From Mansonella perstans (Eukaryota > Nematoda > Chromadorea > Rhabditida > Onchocercidae), in NCBI GenBank assembly GCA_037074765.1, contig JBAMDO010000063.1, forward strand, positions 1 to 64,000: DNA of 64,000 bases, given 5' to 3'. How positions within the stretch are numbered: the first letter of the stretch is position 1; the number at the start of each line of letters is the position of its first letter. The position numbers and the translations under genes were made by a program. The notes under the pieces were generated by a model that saw nothing but the letters and a program-made list of their open reading frames with translations, ran no database searches and was not told the origin of the DNA. Below are positions 1 to 11,467 of this stretch, piece by piece.

Positions 1-1261
1 CATTCAGAGGCACTGCAAAAAAATTCTATATTTATGTTTATAGAGAAAGTTGAAACAGCATTAAAGCAATCAGAAACTTTAATTTACTAAATTAATCGAA
101 ATATGCTATATAAATGAAAAATGATTTTTTAAAGATTTTCACGTGATATACATAAACCAATAATAGTTAATCAAGAGAGAAATGGAAAGGTATGTTGCAC
201 TGATCGCTTTTTTTCCTCAATTCGAATAAAATGGTCTTTCAGTAAATAAGAGTATGACAGAGTATAAGTTTTGTACATAATGTCTTATTAGTAATACATT
301 TGCATGTTATCTTGATGGAGAGGATTCCTGATAGATTGGAGAATAATCTTTATTACATAACTTCGTGTTGTATTGGTAGTTAATTGGGCAGTTAGTTTAT
401 TGTATTGGATACTTTGTTCTTCCCTATAGTAGAGGATTTTTTTGTTCTTAAATTTGCCAAATGTGGCAGATTTTAAAAAAATATTTGCGTGAAGAGCAGC
501 TGCTATTAAATATGACACACGGTAAGTATGGCATAGTGTACACGTGTTTAACTGAACCGAGTCCAATCCAGCTTAACCCATATCAATCCAGTTACAAAGT
601 AAAGTAACCGAGATCACTAGCAGTTACAATCCAAGCAACAAAATATAGTCATTCATCCTAGACCACCACAACCAACATCTAGGGAGACAGCAAGTTACAT
701 ATAGCTTAGCAGTTAATTGCTGGATATTAAATGCAGCTTTGAATCTTGATTTGCAACAAAGTGTAGGTTGGTATGTCTACCATTCTTTGTGGTGAGACTG
801 GGTTTCCTATCAAAGGTCTGGGTTTTGCAGCCTAGTTCTACCATTTCGGTTGTCCACGCATAAACATGTCTGTGATGTTTTATCACTGTTTTTGGTCAAG
901 TTTTTTTGATTCCATTACTGTAAAGTATGAATTGCTTCAGGTAAGTGAAGTGGATTATATTTAGTAATCATGGGGAAGATTGGAAGAATATTTACTGAAT
1001 GCGGCCAATTTGGTATGTTTTTCTTTTTTTTGATACTTTTTTGTGTTAAGATTAAGTATGGTGGATTTTTGTATTAAGCATGACCTAATAAATAAATAAT
1101 TTCTGATTTTTCTTGCTAATATTGCAATCAGAATTGATACAGTAAAAAAGGCTGTGCAAATGAAGATTATTTTTTATGCAATGAAATTGTTATGGAGGCC
1201 ATTTAGTATAAAGTATGTGTTCCACTGAATTCTTTATTAATTGGGTAATTGGTTCTTTTCA
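1..1261. other. Left-edge non-coding stretch
   Basis: AT-rich sequence without a reading frame that I trust. Short open frames occur on both strands but have no convincing splice context. It may include upstream exons or introns of the small gene that begins near 1262, because a clear acceptor (ttttcag) sits at 1255-1261 and a preceding exon is therefore expected. Confidence 0.4.
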
Positions 1262-2291
1262 GATCAACAACTTAAGAGCAAGATTGGAGAGAAATGGTGA
1301 AGCCGAAAAAGTGGAAGTTTCAAGATTGGACATATTCCAAAGCGCAAGTCCTCCACCAACTATAGAACAGCTGGGAGAGCGGCAGCAGCAATACGAACTG
1401 CATAGAATGGTGGAAGCAGTACTGCCACTGGTGCAGGATGAGGAAGAAGAAGACGAGTTGATGGAGAGGCGGTAGGTACCACACGAGCCGTGGCGATGGC
1501 ACCAAGAGCGCAAACAATGATGGTCCGGAAACGACAAGAAGCAGTGAAAATGCGTGAAGTTGTATTGTAAATTTATTGTTGTATGCAAATGTCATAAAGA
1601 GTGCTAATAGTTAATTATAAAATATAAAGTTGAACTTATTTTATCGGCTCAATCAAAAAGAGAAAAAATTATAGTATTATTTTTTATAATGCATTCATTT
1701 GGAAAATGTAAACAGTTTGTTGTGCAAATGAGCAAGGACGAGTGATTTCCGATTATGAACATATCTTTCAGGCGTACCCGGAACATACGAGTTTCGATAG
1801 GAGAGGGGGAAAACGCAAAGAAGTACCAAAGTCCGGAGACCTTCCAATCAGTATGAGAAACTGTTGGTTGCGCCGGAAACTGACCCGCATAAAGTGAATC
1901 GCAAGCTGACGGGTTGGTAATAATTGGTAAGATTAAAAGTGTTTAATTGCAGATTAAAATTTTACATGGATTCTAATACACGACATCTTTGCAGAGTGCG
2001 GCATATATTTTAAAGAATTTGGGACTTTAAAGAGATGACGAATTCATGCGGCCAAAATGCAAAGACAAAACGGTGAGCCCTTGGAATTAATACATCAGAT
2101 TCAGTTGTTTGAAGGAATTTTTTAAACCTATTTTGTTTAAGCACTTTAAATTCAATATACCTATTTCAGGCTTTTGTCAGCAACGTGGTCATTTCATTCA
2201 TAAGCCGCATATTCGTTCCGACAAAGAAATCGAAGCCACAATGGACTCCATTCTTTGGAATGGTGTACCAAGGCCACGAAAACTACAGTGA
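1262..2291 (+). pseudogene. Small unidentified gene or relic with acidic segment and C2H2-finger-like remnants
   Basis: I do not recognise the family. After the acceptor at 1261, an open frame to 1475 encodes a polar stretch ending in an acidic run (DEEEEDELMERR). A donor at 1472/1473 (gtaggt) and an acceptor before 1772 (ctttcag) join in phase to RTRNIRVSIGEGENAKKY. From there either a stop follows, or a further join in phase to the acceptor at 1994/1995 gives SAAYILKNLGL and a stop. Another frame of the last two segments (1996-2051 and 2170-2291) looks like zinc-finger remains: ECGIYFKEFGTLKR, an in-frame TGA, RIHAAKMQRQNG, then across a phase-matched intron FCQQRGHFIHKPHIRSD. The second finger cysteine would be Arg. 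The in-frame stop and lost Cys argue for a decayed gene, but a short functional gene using the other frame is possible. Confidence 0.3.
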
Positions 2292-3100
2292 ATGGAAGAG
2301 CTACGAAACGTAGAAGGTTCAAATTTGATAATACATTAAAATTACGATTAATTTAAACTCATCTGAGTGCAACCGGAATCGATAACACTTCTGTGTTGTC
2401 CAAAATACTGTGCAAGCAATTTTGATAAGTTTATCTTTTCTCACTGATCCAATCACTTCATGATCTTTCATCTTATGTCATGCCGAATTTATAAATCCTT
2501 ACAGATATGGTGATAGTATAGTGATTTCAAATAAAATTAATTTCAAATAAGAGCAATTGTTACAAACCATAATTTAAAGTTATTTAAAGGTAGTTACCTT
2601 TAAATAACTTTTTAAGGCTAAGTGAAAAGTTTATGCAAATTTCAGAGAAGCGAAATAAATTTTATTAATAAAAAAATGTTTGACGTAGTCTTTAGAAAGT
2701 CGTCTAAGTTTCATAACTTGCGAGTGGCTGCGCGGTTGAGCCGAGGTCTTTTCTGTCTATATTGAAGACAAGCCTTGTTGATATCAGTCGACATAAAAGT
2801 AGTTTGTGTTCGGGGTGTGACATAATTGATTAATTAAACCGGAGATTTCAAATTTTTCAATTAATTCTCTATCTTCCGTAACTAGCATAAAGCAAACATA
2901 AGAAAGGATTTAACGATACTCAAATAGCAATAAATTACATGAAATAAGCAAATTACATGAGTCAATTTTTCCAAGGGGTGTAAGCGTATGTTTCGTAATG
3001 AATGGCTGGCCAATGGCTATTGAACATTTTACGATTTTACGAGAAATTTGAGACTATCAATGAATTTATTTTTCATTAAAATGTCACAAGTTAACATTTC
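2292..3100. other. Intergenic stretch before the trehalase-like gene
   Basis: AT-rich with no supported gene. A more GC-rich patch around 2715-2820 (gcgagtggctgcgcggttga and following) stands out, but I could not fit it to a tRNA or another known RNA. The last part should contain the promoter of the trehalase-like gene. Confidence 0.4.
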
Positions 3101-3103
3101 AGA
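3091..3103 (+). promoter_or_regulatory. Probable spliced-leader trans-splice acceptor
   Basis: The sequence ttaacatttcag ends at 3102, one base before the ATG at 3104. A strong nematode-type acceptor directly before the start codon, with no matching upstream exon of this gene, is the usual sign of spliced-leader addition. It also supports the chosen start. Confidence 0.55.
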
Positions 3104-6100
3104 ATGTTACAAAGTAAAATTCTATTGGCAATGGCCACATTGATAAGATTCGCATTCTTATCACAGTCATCTCTTCTAGAACTCGCTGAAATAATCGACG
3201 ATGTTCAGAATGCGAAAGAGAAGAAAGAAATTTGCGATGAAACTGATAATATTGCAAACTGGTTCGTGATAAGATTTTTAACAAACAAAGATAATATCCA
3301 AATTTACAGTTCAATAAGAAAAAGATGAGATTTCATTCTGAAATTGATAAATTCTAATCTAACTGAACTTCCCGTCCTTAGATTCCGGAAGTTCTAATAT
3401 TGCGAAATAATCTGTCCGCTTTAATTCTGCTAGCTTGAAGACTATTTGTGAAATTCTTTTCATATCCAGCTTTTCCAATGCAATCATTGCAGGCAAATAT
3501 ACTGCAGTGGTCTGATAGTTGCAGCGATGAACTTGTACCAAGTAGAAAATGATTCAAAGAATTTCGTCGACAGACCGTTGAAAGATGACCCACGTAGAAA
3601 TGAAATTTTCATAAATATTATTTAATATTTTAAATGAAAAGAACAAATCATATATACCTGAGAACACAATAAGAATGTATTCATTAGATACTTTTTAATT
3701 GTAAGAATGTATTCATTAGATATTTTTTACTTGTTACTTCTACTTTTGGAGGAAATGCCGTCTTTATGGCCTGCAATGCAAGTTTGATTATACGTTTCAC
3801 GTATTTTAGAAGTGGTTTTAAGTGAATTTAAAAAAGAATTCGGTGAAACAATAGCAAACGTTACTGCGGAAAAGCTCATAGATTTTCGAGAACGTTTCTT
3901 CGGAGAGCCAGGGACGGAACTGAAAAAATGTTCTATTCCGGAATGGAAAGAATTACCACCAAAAATCGCTCGGATAAAAGATAAAAATCTGAAAGACTTT
4001 GCATTGTTTTTGAATCGAAGATGGAAAGATTTATGCAGACAAGTAGAAATCGAAATATTATTTGTTCCTTAACGAATCAATTTTTAAAGATATTCATATA
4101 TGCACTAGACTAAAGTTAAAAGACCAATTCATGCAAATATATTTCAAGATAAATAAAATCAATGATCCGAAACGAAATTCCTTGATCGAAGTACCCTATC
4201 CATTTATCGTACCTGGCGGCCGATTCAGAGAATTTTACTACTGGGATGCATATTGGATTGTGAAAGGTCTGATTGCGAGTGAACTCTTCACAATGGTTAA
4301 GAATATGCTAATGAACTTCATCCATTGCGTTAAAAAATAAGTTTTTGCAATTTCGAATTATATCAAAGCATTTCGGTCTGCAAAACATCAATAATACCTC
4401 CTGATCACCCAAAGAGAAAAAAAATGAAAAAGTCAACTTACAAAAGACCATTTAGACTAGGAAAAATACTATCATCACTAAAAGGATGTAAGGATCCTTT
4501 CTAGAAACTGTCTCTGAGTGACCTCTAGAGATATTTTCTTAGGAGATAAATTACTTCTACAAAGTGGACAGTAAAAAATCCCAGAAGAAAAGATTGCTGT
4601 ATCATTTCTAAAAGCCAATAATTAATAAGAAATAATGCCTAGCAATGAATTTCACTGACAATGTATAAGATATTAAAATACGGTCTGCGAGGACAGAGGG
4701 CGATGAAAAGAAATAAAGAAAAAGTTAGGGAACAATGTGGGGCTATTTACATCTAATGCATTCAAAACTGAACTAATACTTTAAAAGTTTTGATCAAAGT
4801 TTATTTTAAATTGCGATAATTTTTGAATCTTGTTGCGCTTACGACAAGTGGTCATTGGTCAAGAAAAGGTTGGGAGACAATAAATTAAAAGAAGAATTAA
4901 AACTTCACTACTCGCTACAACTGCTGTTTCTTTCGAGACTTCTGTTTTTTCATCATCCGGAATAATTATTTTTTCCTTTAATGCGTATTAACAAAGAAAA
5001 AATGATTGGATGACTCTATATCAGTAACAAATGATAGTTTTTCAGAACACAATAAAACAGAAGTCATGAACAGTCTGAACAGCTTCGGCACTATTTTTTT
5101 GATCTAGTGAAATTATTATGCAATTCCAGAATAGTCTTTCATTTCAGGTTTGGATTTGTACCGAATGGCGGACGAATCTATTATTTAAGACGTTCGCAAC
5201 CACCGTTTCTCATCCCAATGGTATATGAATATTACGAAGCTACAAGAGATAAACATTTTATTGCAGAGAATTTTCATCACCTTTATAAAGAATACGATTT
5301 TTGGCATAAGAATAGGTAAATAATCAGTAAATATTTTCGGTATGAAGTGGTTTTTCGGTGCATTTTGCATCAAACTTTTCTCTTGATTCTTTTAAGAATA
5401 ATTAGTATGTTGATAATAAAACCACATGTATTTTCGTAGATCTCTGATATTTATGTCAAATATATTTTTGTTATCAAGGCGAATTCAAATGTAAAAAGAA
5501 GTTTAAAAAGAATAAATGGAAACATAAGGTCAGGTCAATGGAAATAAAAGATAAGAAAGGATATACGCATACCGTATATCAATATAAAACAATATCAAAC
5601 GTACCTCGTCCGGAAGCATACCGAGCTGATATTAAAGCCGCCCTAAAAGTGAAGAAAGATAAGCTGCAGAAATTTTTTCAGGTATTGATATTCAAGTAAA
5701 TTAGAACAAAGGGATGATCTGCATCGAAGGATATTGTGGGAACTGTTTTTACATTACATTCAGTGAAATTCTCATTGAACGTTGATGGCGAGAAATAATA
5801 TTGAGAAAAATAAATGATGATAATAGTGATAATTGATAGCACGGATATTTTGCAGGATATTGCATCAGCGGCAGAATCCGGCTGGACCTTTTCATCGCGA
5901 TTATTCAGCGATCGAAAAACATTGAAAACCGTAGAAACAACCGATATTTTACCAGTCGATCTAAATGCATTACTTTGTTGGAATGCCAATATTCTCAAAT
6001 ATTTTGCCGATATCATCGGTATGTTTTCCTTTTTTTGATCTCGCAACAATATTATAAGGTAGCCAGGAACTCTGTGGACGTTTTTCCACAAACAAAAATC

Positions 6101-7553
6101 AATTACAATAGGTGATGCGCAGAAAGCTGAAGAATTTGGGAAACATGGACAAGATGCCCGGAAAGCCTTAAATGATATATTTTACAACGAAAAGGAAAAG
6201 GCTTGGTTCGACTACAATTTACGTACCAAATCACACAATACCTTATTCTATGCTACCGTTGCGGTGCCTCTGTTCACAGGCTGTTACACAATGTTGGATT
6301 ATGATAAATCGGCCAAAGTTATTGACTTTATGAATGCAAGTTTCACTGCCTTTTCCTATATATATCTTCCATAGATGCCGAAGCACAGATCGCATTCTAA
6401 GTCGAATTTTAAAGATTCACTATCAACAGTATGAGTCGGAATAGTGAAAATTTCGCACCGAATACGAACTTTTCTTCATGTCAGTATTTTTCCAAGGTTT
6501 AAATAAATTTGAAGTCTATTGCAGAGATCACGCGTCTTTGATTATCCAAGTGGTATACCGGTAAGTATTAGAAATACTGGGGAACAGTGGGACTCACCGA
6601 ATAGCTGGCCTCCATTGCAGCACATGATAATTGAAGGGATGCGAAAATCCAACAATCCCGAGGCTCAGGAAATGGTAAATTAACATTGAATCTTTTACAC
6701 AACAATTCGCTTTGCTTCTAAGTGTTTGATAAATATCTTCCAAATTTTATGCAAGAATTTATATGTCCAAAATTAGTACTGACTAATCATAAAGTTTTTA
6801 TAGGGATTCAAAATGGCACAAGAATGGGTACTGGCCAATTACAGGATATATAATACAACCGGCAAAATGTGGGAGAAAGTCTGTTTTGACATTTCAAGTT
6901 ATATGTGCACATAAACCGTTGAGATTTATAGTTTAACTTAGTCTCTCAACTTTTTCAGGAAGTTGGTCCTTGATTTTTTTAATAAGTTGTTTTCATAAAA
7001 TACTTTCTATACCATTGAATAACTGTCATCTATTAAATACTTTGCATTATTCCAGCAAAAATTTTAAAAGTATTTGTTAACTGTCTAAAGCAGAATGGAT
7101 ATCTCGTATAGAAATTTCTATTTAATTACAGTAAAGCAAAGCTAGCTAATTAACATATCTTAATACTTACTCCTATTTGTTTAGATTGATGTCACTGGAA
7201 CAATTCCTGAACCAGGAAAAGGTGGAGAGTATGACGTACAGGTATTTGAATCTATGAAATTTCCGCTATTCGATGAAATAGTTATATCCTTGGTGAAGAA
7301 TTTTTCCGTTTTTCAGGATGGTTTTGGTTGGACGAATGGTGTTGTCTTGGATCTTCTTGTTAATTATTATGATCGACTAACTACTAAAAGTGCTGAGGAA
7401 AATATTTCCCGTGCATCTACTACATCTTCTTCTAGTCATGGCTATCACAATATCTCTCATGAAATTTGTCATAGTAAGGGCTATCACATCCAGTACAGCA
7501 GAGTTATATTCATAATGCTATGCGCCGCTATTCTTTATTTCTTCACTTATTAG
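3104..7553 (+). CDS. tre: Trehalase-family protein (GH37), probable pseudoenzyme, surface-anchored
   Basis: Trehalases hydrolyse trehalose to glucose at the cell surface. Proposed exons: 3104-3261, 3493-3593, 3810-4042, 4149-4336, 5148-5315, 5534-5681, 5856-6018, 6112-6335, 6525-6674, 6804-6878, 7185-7241 and 7317-7553. They join in phase to 633 residues, a normal family length. Order along the protein: hydrophobic N-terminus (signal peptide), QIYCSGL, signature PGGRFREFYYWDAYW, FGFVPNGGRIYYLRRSQPP, PRPEAYRAD, AESGWTFSSRLF, signature QWDSPNSWPPLQH, MWEK, GKGGEYDVQ and DGFGWTNGV. It ends in a Ser-rich spacer and a hydrophobic tail (VIFIMLCAAILYFFTY), suggesting a GPI anchor or membrane helix. 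Odd points: the catalytic acid Asp of GWDFSSRW is Thr and the final Trp is Leu; exon 4 ends at ATAAGT instead of GTAAGT; exon 8 uses a GC donor. The three conserved arginines and the base Glu (MWEK) remain. The family call is secure; activity is doubtful. A poly(A) signal AATAAA lies near 7640. Confidence 0.9.
3668..3731 (+). repeat. Short tandem duplication in intron 2 of the trehalase-like gene
   Basis: Two near-identical copies of about 32 bases built on agaatgtattcattagata follow one another directly (copies begin near 3671 and 3703). They lie inside the intron between exons 2 and 3 and probably arose by replication slippage. Confidence 0.7.
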
Positions 7554-10500
7554 TTATTATATAAGCAAACGATACATTTATGTTGAAAATTCATCATTTT
7601 AATTTGTTTGATCAAAGTTTTCAATCGATCAATATCTGCAATAAATTGCTTTTGTTAAAGCATTAAAATTGTCAGTTATTTCTCAAAGCTTATTTTTCCA
7701 GGAAACAATTTTTTTCCTCAAAGCCTCCCATTTAGTAAACTATACTACATTACCATTTTTGATTTGCTTTTGGGTTGAAAGTCTCTTTCTTTATCTATTC
7801 AATTACGACCAAGCAATTTGAAATGACAAGTAGATTAGAAAGACATAATTTTGTTTGCTTTTTCAAAAAACTTCATTTCTACCTCTAAACTTTCTTCGCT
7901 AATTTACAGAATCAAATTAAATCTTAACTTTTCTGATACACTAATTAGATTCGTTGAATTTAGTACTGTTCTTGCAAAGCTCAAACAAGACCAACAATTT
8001 GATCATCAGTTGACGATAAATTACAAAGGTTAAGGACCTTAACTGTAAAAATGTAAAGTAGCATCGATTAATGCTTGTGTGAGAACTTGCTCCGAATCAA
8101 ATGGATCTGTTGAATCTGAAACATAGAGCTGTTGCACAAGCATTTCTAATAAGCTCAAGTATTAGATATCATCAATGAATTATCACATCGAAATTGATGC
8201 ATAAATTAAAGTTTGCAAGACGTCACACTCAGCTAGTTGATAATTCAGTTTTTATAAAGGAATATTTGTAAATCAACGAGAATTTTTCGAGTTTTGACTT
8301 CTTTAGCTCATTTTTCTTATTTTAATATTTGAGAAGATCGAAATAGGACATCTAATAACTGATTTCTTCTTGCCAAATAATTTGCCATTAATGAAATTTT
8401 TTTCTTCCATTCTATGGGTAATTTACAGATCTTTCGCCATAACGACGTCTAAGTTGGGATTTTCAGAAAATTCATTGTATAACATCCATTATAAAAATTT
8501 CTAGCCATTATCTCTTTTTCATTCATTTTCAGTTTCTTTTGCATGCATCTTATTCATTTGGCAACTTTCACTTGGCATAGTCATTCATAATTTACCAAAT
8601 ATTTAAATTTAATGGTTTGAGTTTTAATTACAAGTGAAATTTTGAGGTTAATTAAAATTTCGATATCTTTCGCCTTTGTGAATTTAGGGATATGGACTTT
8701 TAAATGCTTTGTCACTGACAGAAGTTAATTCACACTGTTAATCAATGGAAGACAAGTTATTGTATAAATTCCGGATTGGTATCATTTCATTATTACAACT
8801 AGCTTTATTATAACCGAAGCGAATTGATACAAATCAAACTGCAAATTGCAAATGCATAATGAAATGTTTGGTATGGGAATTTAAAAATCGTTACTTTCCC
8901 ATGGGCTAATTAACAACCAAACTTCAGCTTAATCACTTTCCCTTTTTGAGCATTGTAAATCATGTACAGTGACGTCATTGCGTAACAGAAATTGTCACTT
9001 CTGCTCATCATCATTTAATTACCTTTCTTGCAATTAAAAAACAATCTTCCTCAATTATATCGGATGAGATCTGTCGATCGGGCAGTCCGTGATATATGCC
9101 AAATGGCAGACACATTTCAGAAGTAATAAATTTTAGTCAAAATTTACTGTTGTGTAATGCTTAATTCATCAATTCCATCTATAAATCAAGACTGATTTCA
9201 TAAATTTCTTGTAAATAAGCGATACTTGCTAAGCGAAAAAATCGGTTGAAATTTCTCCAATACTGCAAACTTCATTTCACTAATAAATGACTCTTAATGC
9301 CAAAATTTGCTTATTAAAAGTTTATATTTCATTTATCTCTATTTAAACTATAGTTCAAAAACGAATTATGATAATCAGATTTAAAAAATCTACTAAATCT
9401 ATTCACGCTTAAATATTTTGAATCAAATTTACCTGTATTTTTCCTTGATGAAACTATTTCAATATATGGAAGGAACATGTTAAATATATTATTAATCGAT
9501 TGCACTGATTATGAAATCTATTGAAAATGAATTATATTTTATAAAGCACTTCAAATCTCTTCTTGTCTTTGGAGTTTAATTTTTTTCCTGTTAAATTCAA
9601 CAAATTCTTGGAGTTAAAAGTCATGAAGATTCAAAATGAAAATTGACCAACTCTGAAAAGATGTAGAGAAGATAGATAACAGTAAATGACAAAATAAACA
9701 AACGACCACGCCATTCATATCTTAATTAATCGCTCTTTGACTTTTTGTAGATCGACCGAAATATTTTAAAAATTAATATGAATTAAAATATTTCGTGTGA
9801 CAATTCAATTGAACTTGATCTGAAATAGAAAACTGAACAGATATTCACATTTAAATACAATAATCGATCACTTTGCTAAAGTTTGGCTGTTGAATAAGCA
9901 CTGGTGATTCTGAGAAATTAATATTTTATTCGTTCAGTCGATGTATTTAATCTGCTCTTCTGTCATTTCGAAAAGTAGACTATTTTCCATTTCAAAATGA
10001 TCTTGGATTAGAGGTCATGAAGAAAGTCATTAAGAGCAATGAAAAGGATCAACTGAGAGCAAGCTATTAAAATCACTTTTTTTTGGATTTTAACGGAATG
10101 TTATCAAAAATGTTTACTAATATTGAATTTCTGAAAATTTTTTTTGCTTCTGAAAGTTTTATTTCGGTTTCAGAGTGAATTTCAATCTATGCCGCAACAT
10201 AAGCATTAAAATCTCAAAAAACAAAACCCAACGTAAATGGTTTAAAGGAGAAATTCATATTGGCCATATTGTATGTCATTAGAGATGATGTGAGGTCAAA
10301 GTACCATTGTAATTGATGGCACATTTCGAATTACTTTATATAGAAGAGATTTCCAAGTTCTCCAAGGAGTGAATATGTTTGTATGAAGTGAAGTGTTGTT
10401 TTGCCATTCACAAATAAATCTTCTTTCTTTTCTCTTTTTCTTCAAATATTTAATTAAATTAATAGAGGAATTTTAAATGAATTAAGAAACAAATATTTTC

Positions 10501-11467
10501 ATTTATGCTTTCTATATTTTAGGAAATACTTGAAATTTTTAATATAAATGAAAATGTTATAATCATTTCTTTCAAATAAACAACTTTGAATAAATAAATG
10601 AAATTTTCACTTTTTTCAACCAATCAATTTAACTTTGTAGATGTAGTGAAAAGTTAGCATTCGATATGAAAATGAATTAAACCGAAATAACCGAAATTTC
10701 GGACATTTGCAATCTTATGTTTTATCTACTAGTCATTTTTTTACATTAAGGACTGAAACTTTGCAAAGAGTATTTCTTATGAAAATGTAACTGGAGACCT
10801 TAGGGCACTCGAAGCTATTTGTCTCAATTTATGTATAATTGTAAATTGTAAATAGATTGAAAACTTCAGTTATCATTTGAATTCATCCGCTAAATGGTTT
10901 TTCAGATTAATTAAAGTCTATTATCCTATGTCTATCCGCCTAAATCCTTCTTGTATAGATAAGGCTCAGAATCACCCAGCTGTACATTCAGCATTTCAAA
11001 TATAGCACTTATGACTCTATGTAAGATAAACAACAATCCCATGGATGGAAATGATATAATGTGAAAAAAGCATAAATGTATTACAATTAAGATATTATGA
11101 GAATGGGTGATTCATCAAGAAATTTCAATGCTTAACAGATTTATTCAACTTTAAGTCATTTTTTGTAGTACTTGACATTGTTTGACGGTTCCATTCCGTT
11201 TGAGAGTAACAAACTTCACTATGAATTTTCGTAATTTCAAATAAAAGAAACTGCGTTCTTCAAGTGAAATGTTGTTAACTTTTTTACACCTTTAATTTAT
11301 TAGTGTATCTTATCAAATTTGCACCCATGATATCCTACCGTTCCCATGAATAATGGATTTTTGGCTGCTTTATTGATAAGTTAAACTTACGAAAAATTCA
11401 AACAACACTGATATATGTGTTTAGTTTGTTAAACTGTGAAGGATTTAGAAATTTCAAAATAGTCAAA
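7554..11467. other. Intergenic region without supported genes
   Basis: Nearly 4 kb of AT-rich sequence. The only open frame of note (7851-8033, +) is low in complexity and has no splice context. I saw no RNA gene, repeat array or transposon end. The right end should include the promoter of the PAM2-motif gene. Confidence 0.5.

Noticed and set aside
1259..1595. Minus-strand Ser/Leu-rich frames opposite the acidic exon
   Set aside because: They mirror the GAA/GAG-rich plus-strand segment and have no splice support of their own.
2700..2820. GC-richer patch resembling part of a tRNA (tggctgcgcggttgagccga)
   Set aside because: No complete cloverleaf or T-arm could be folded around it.
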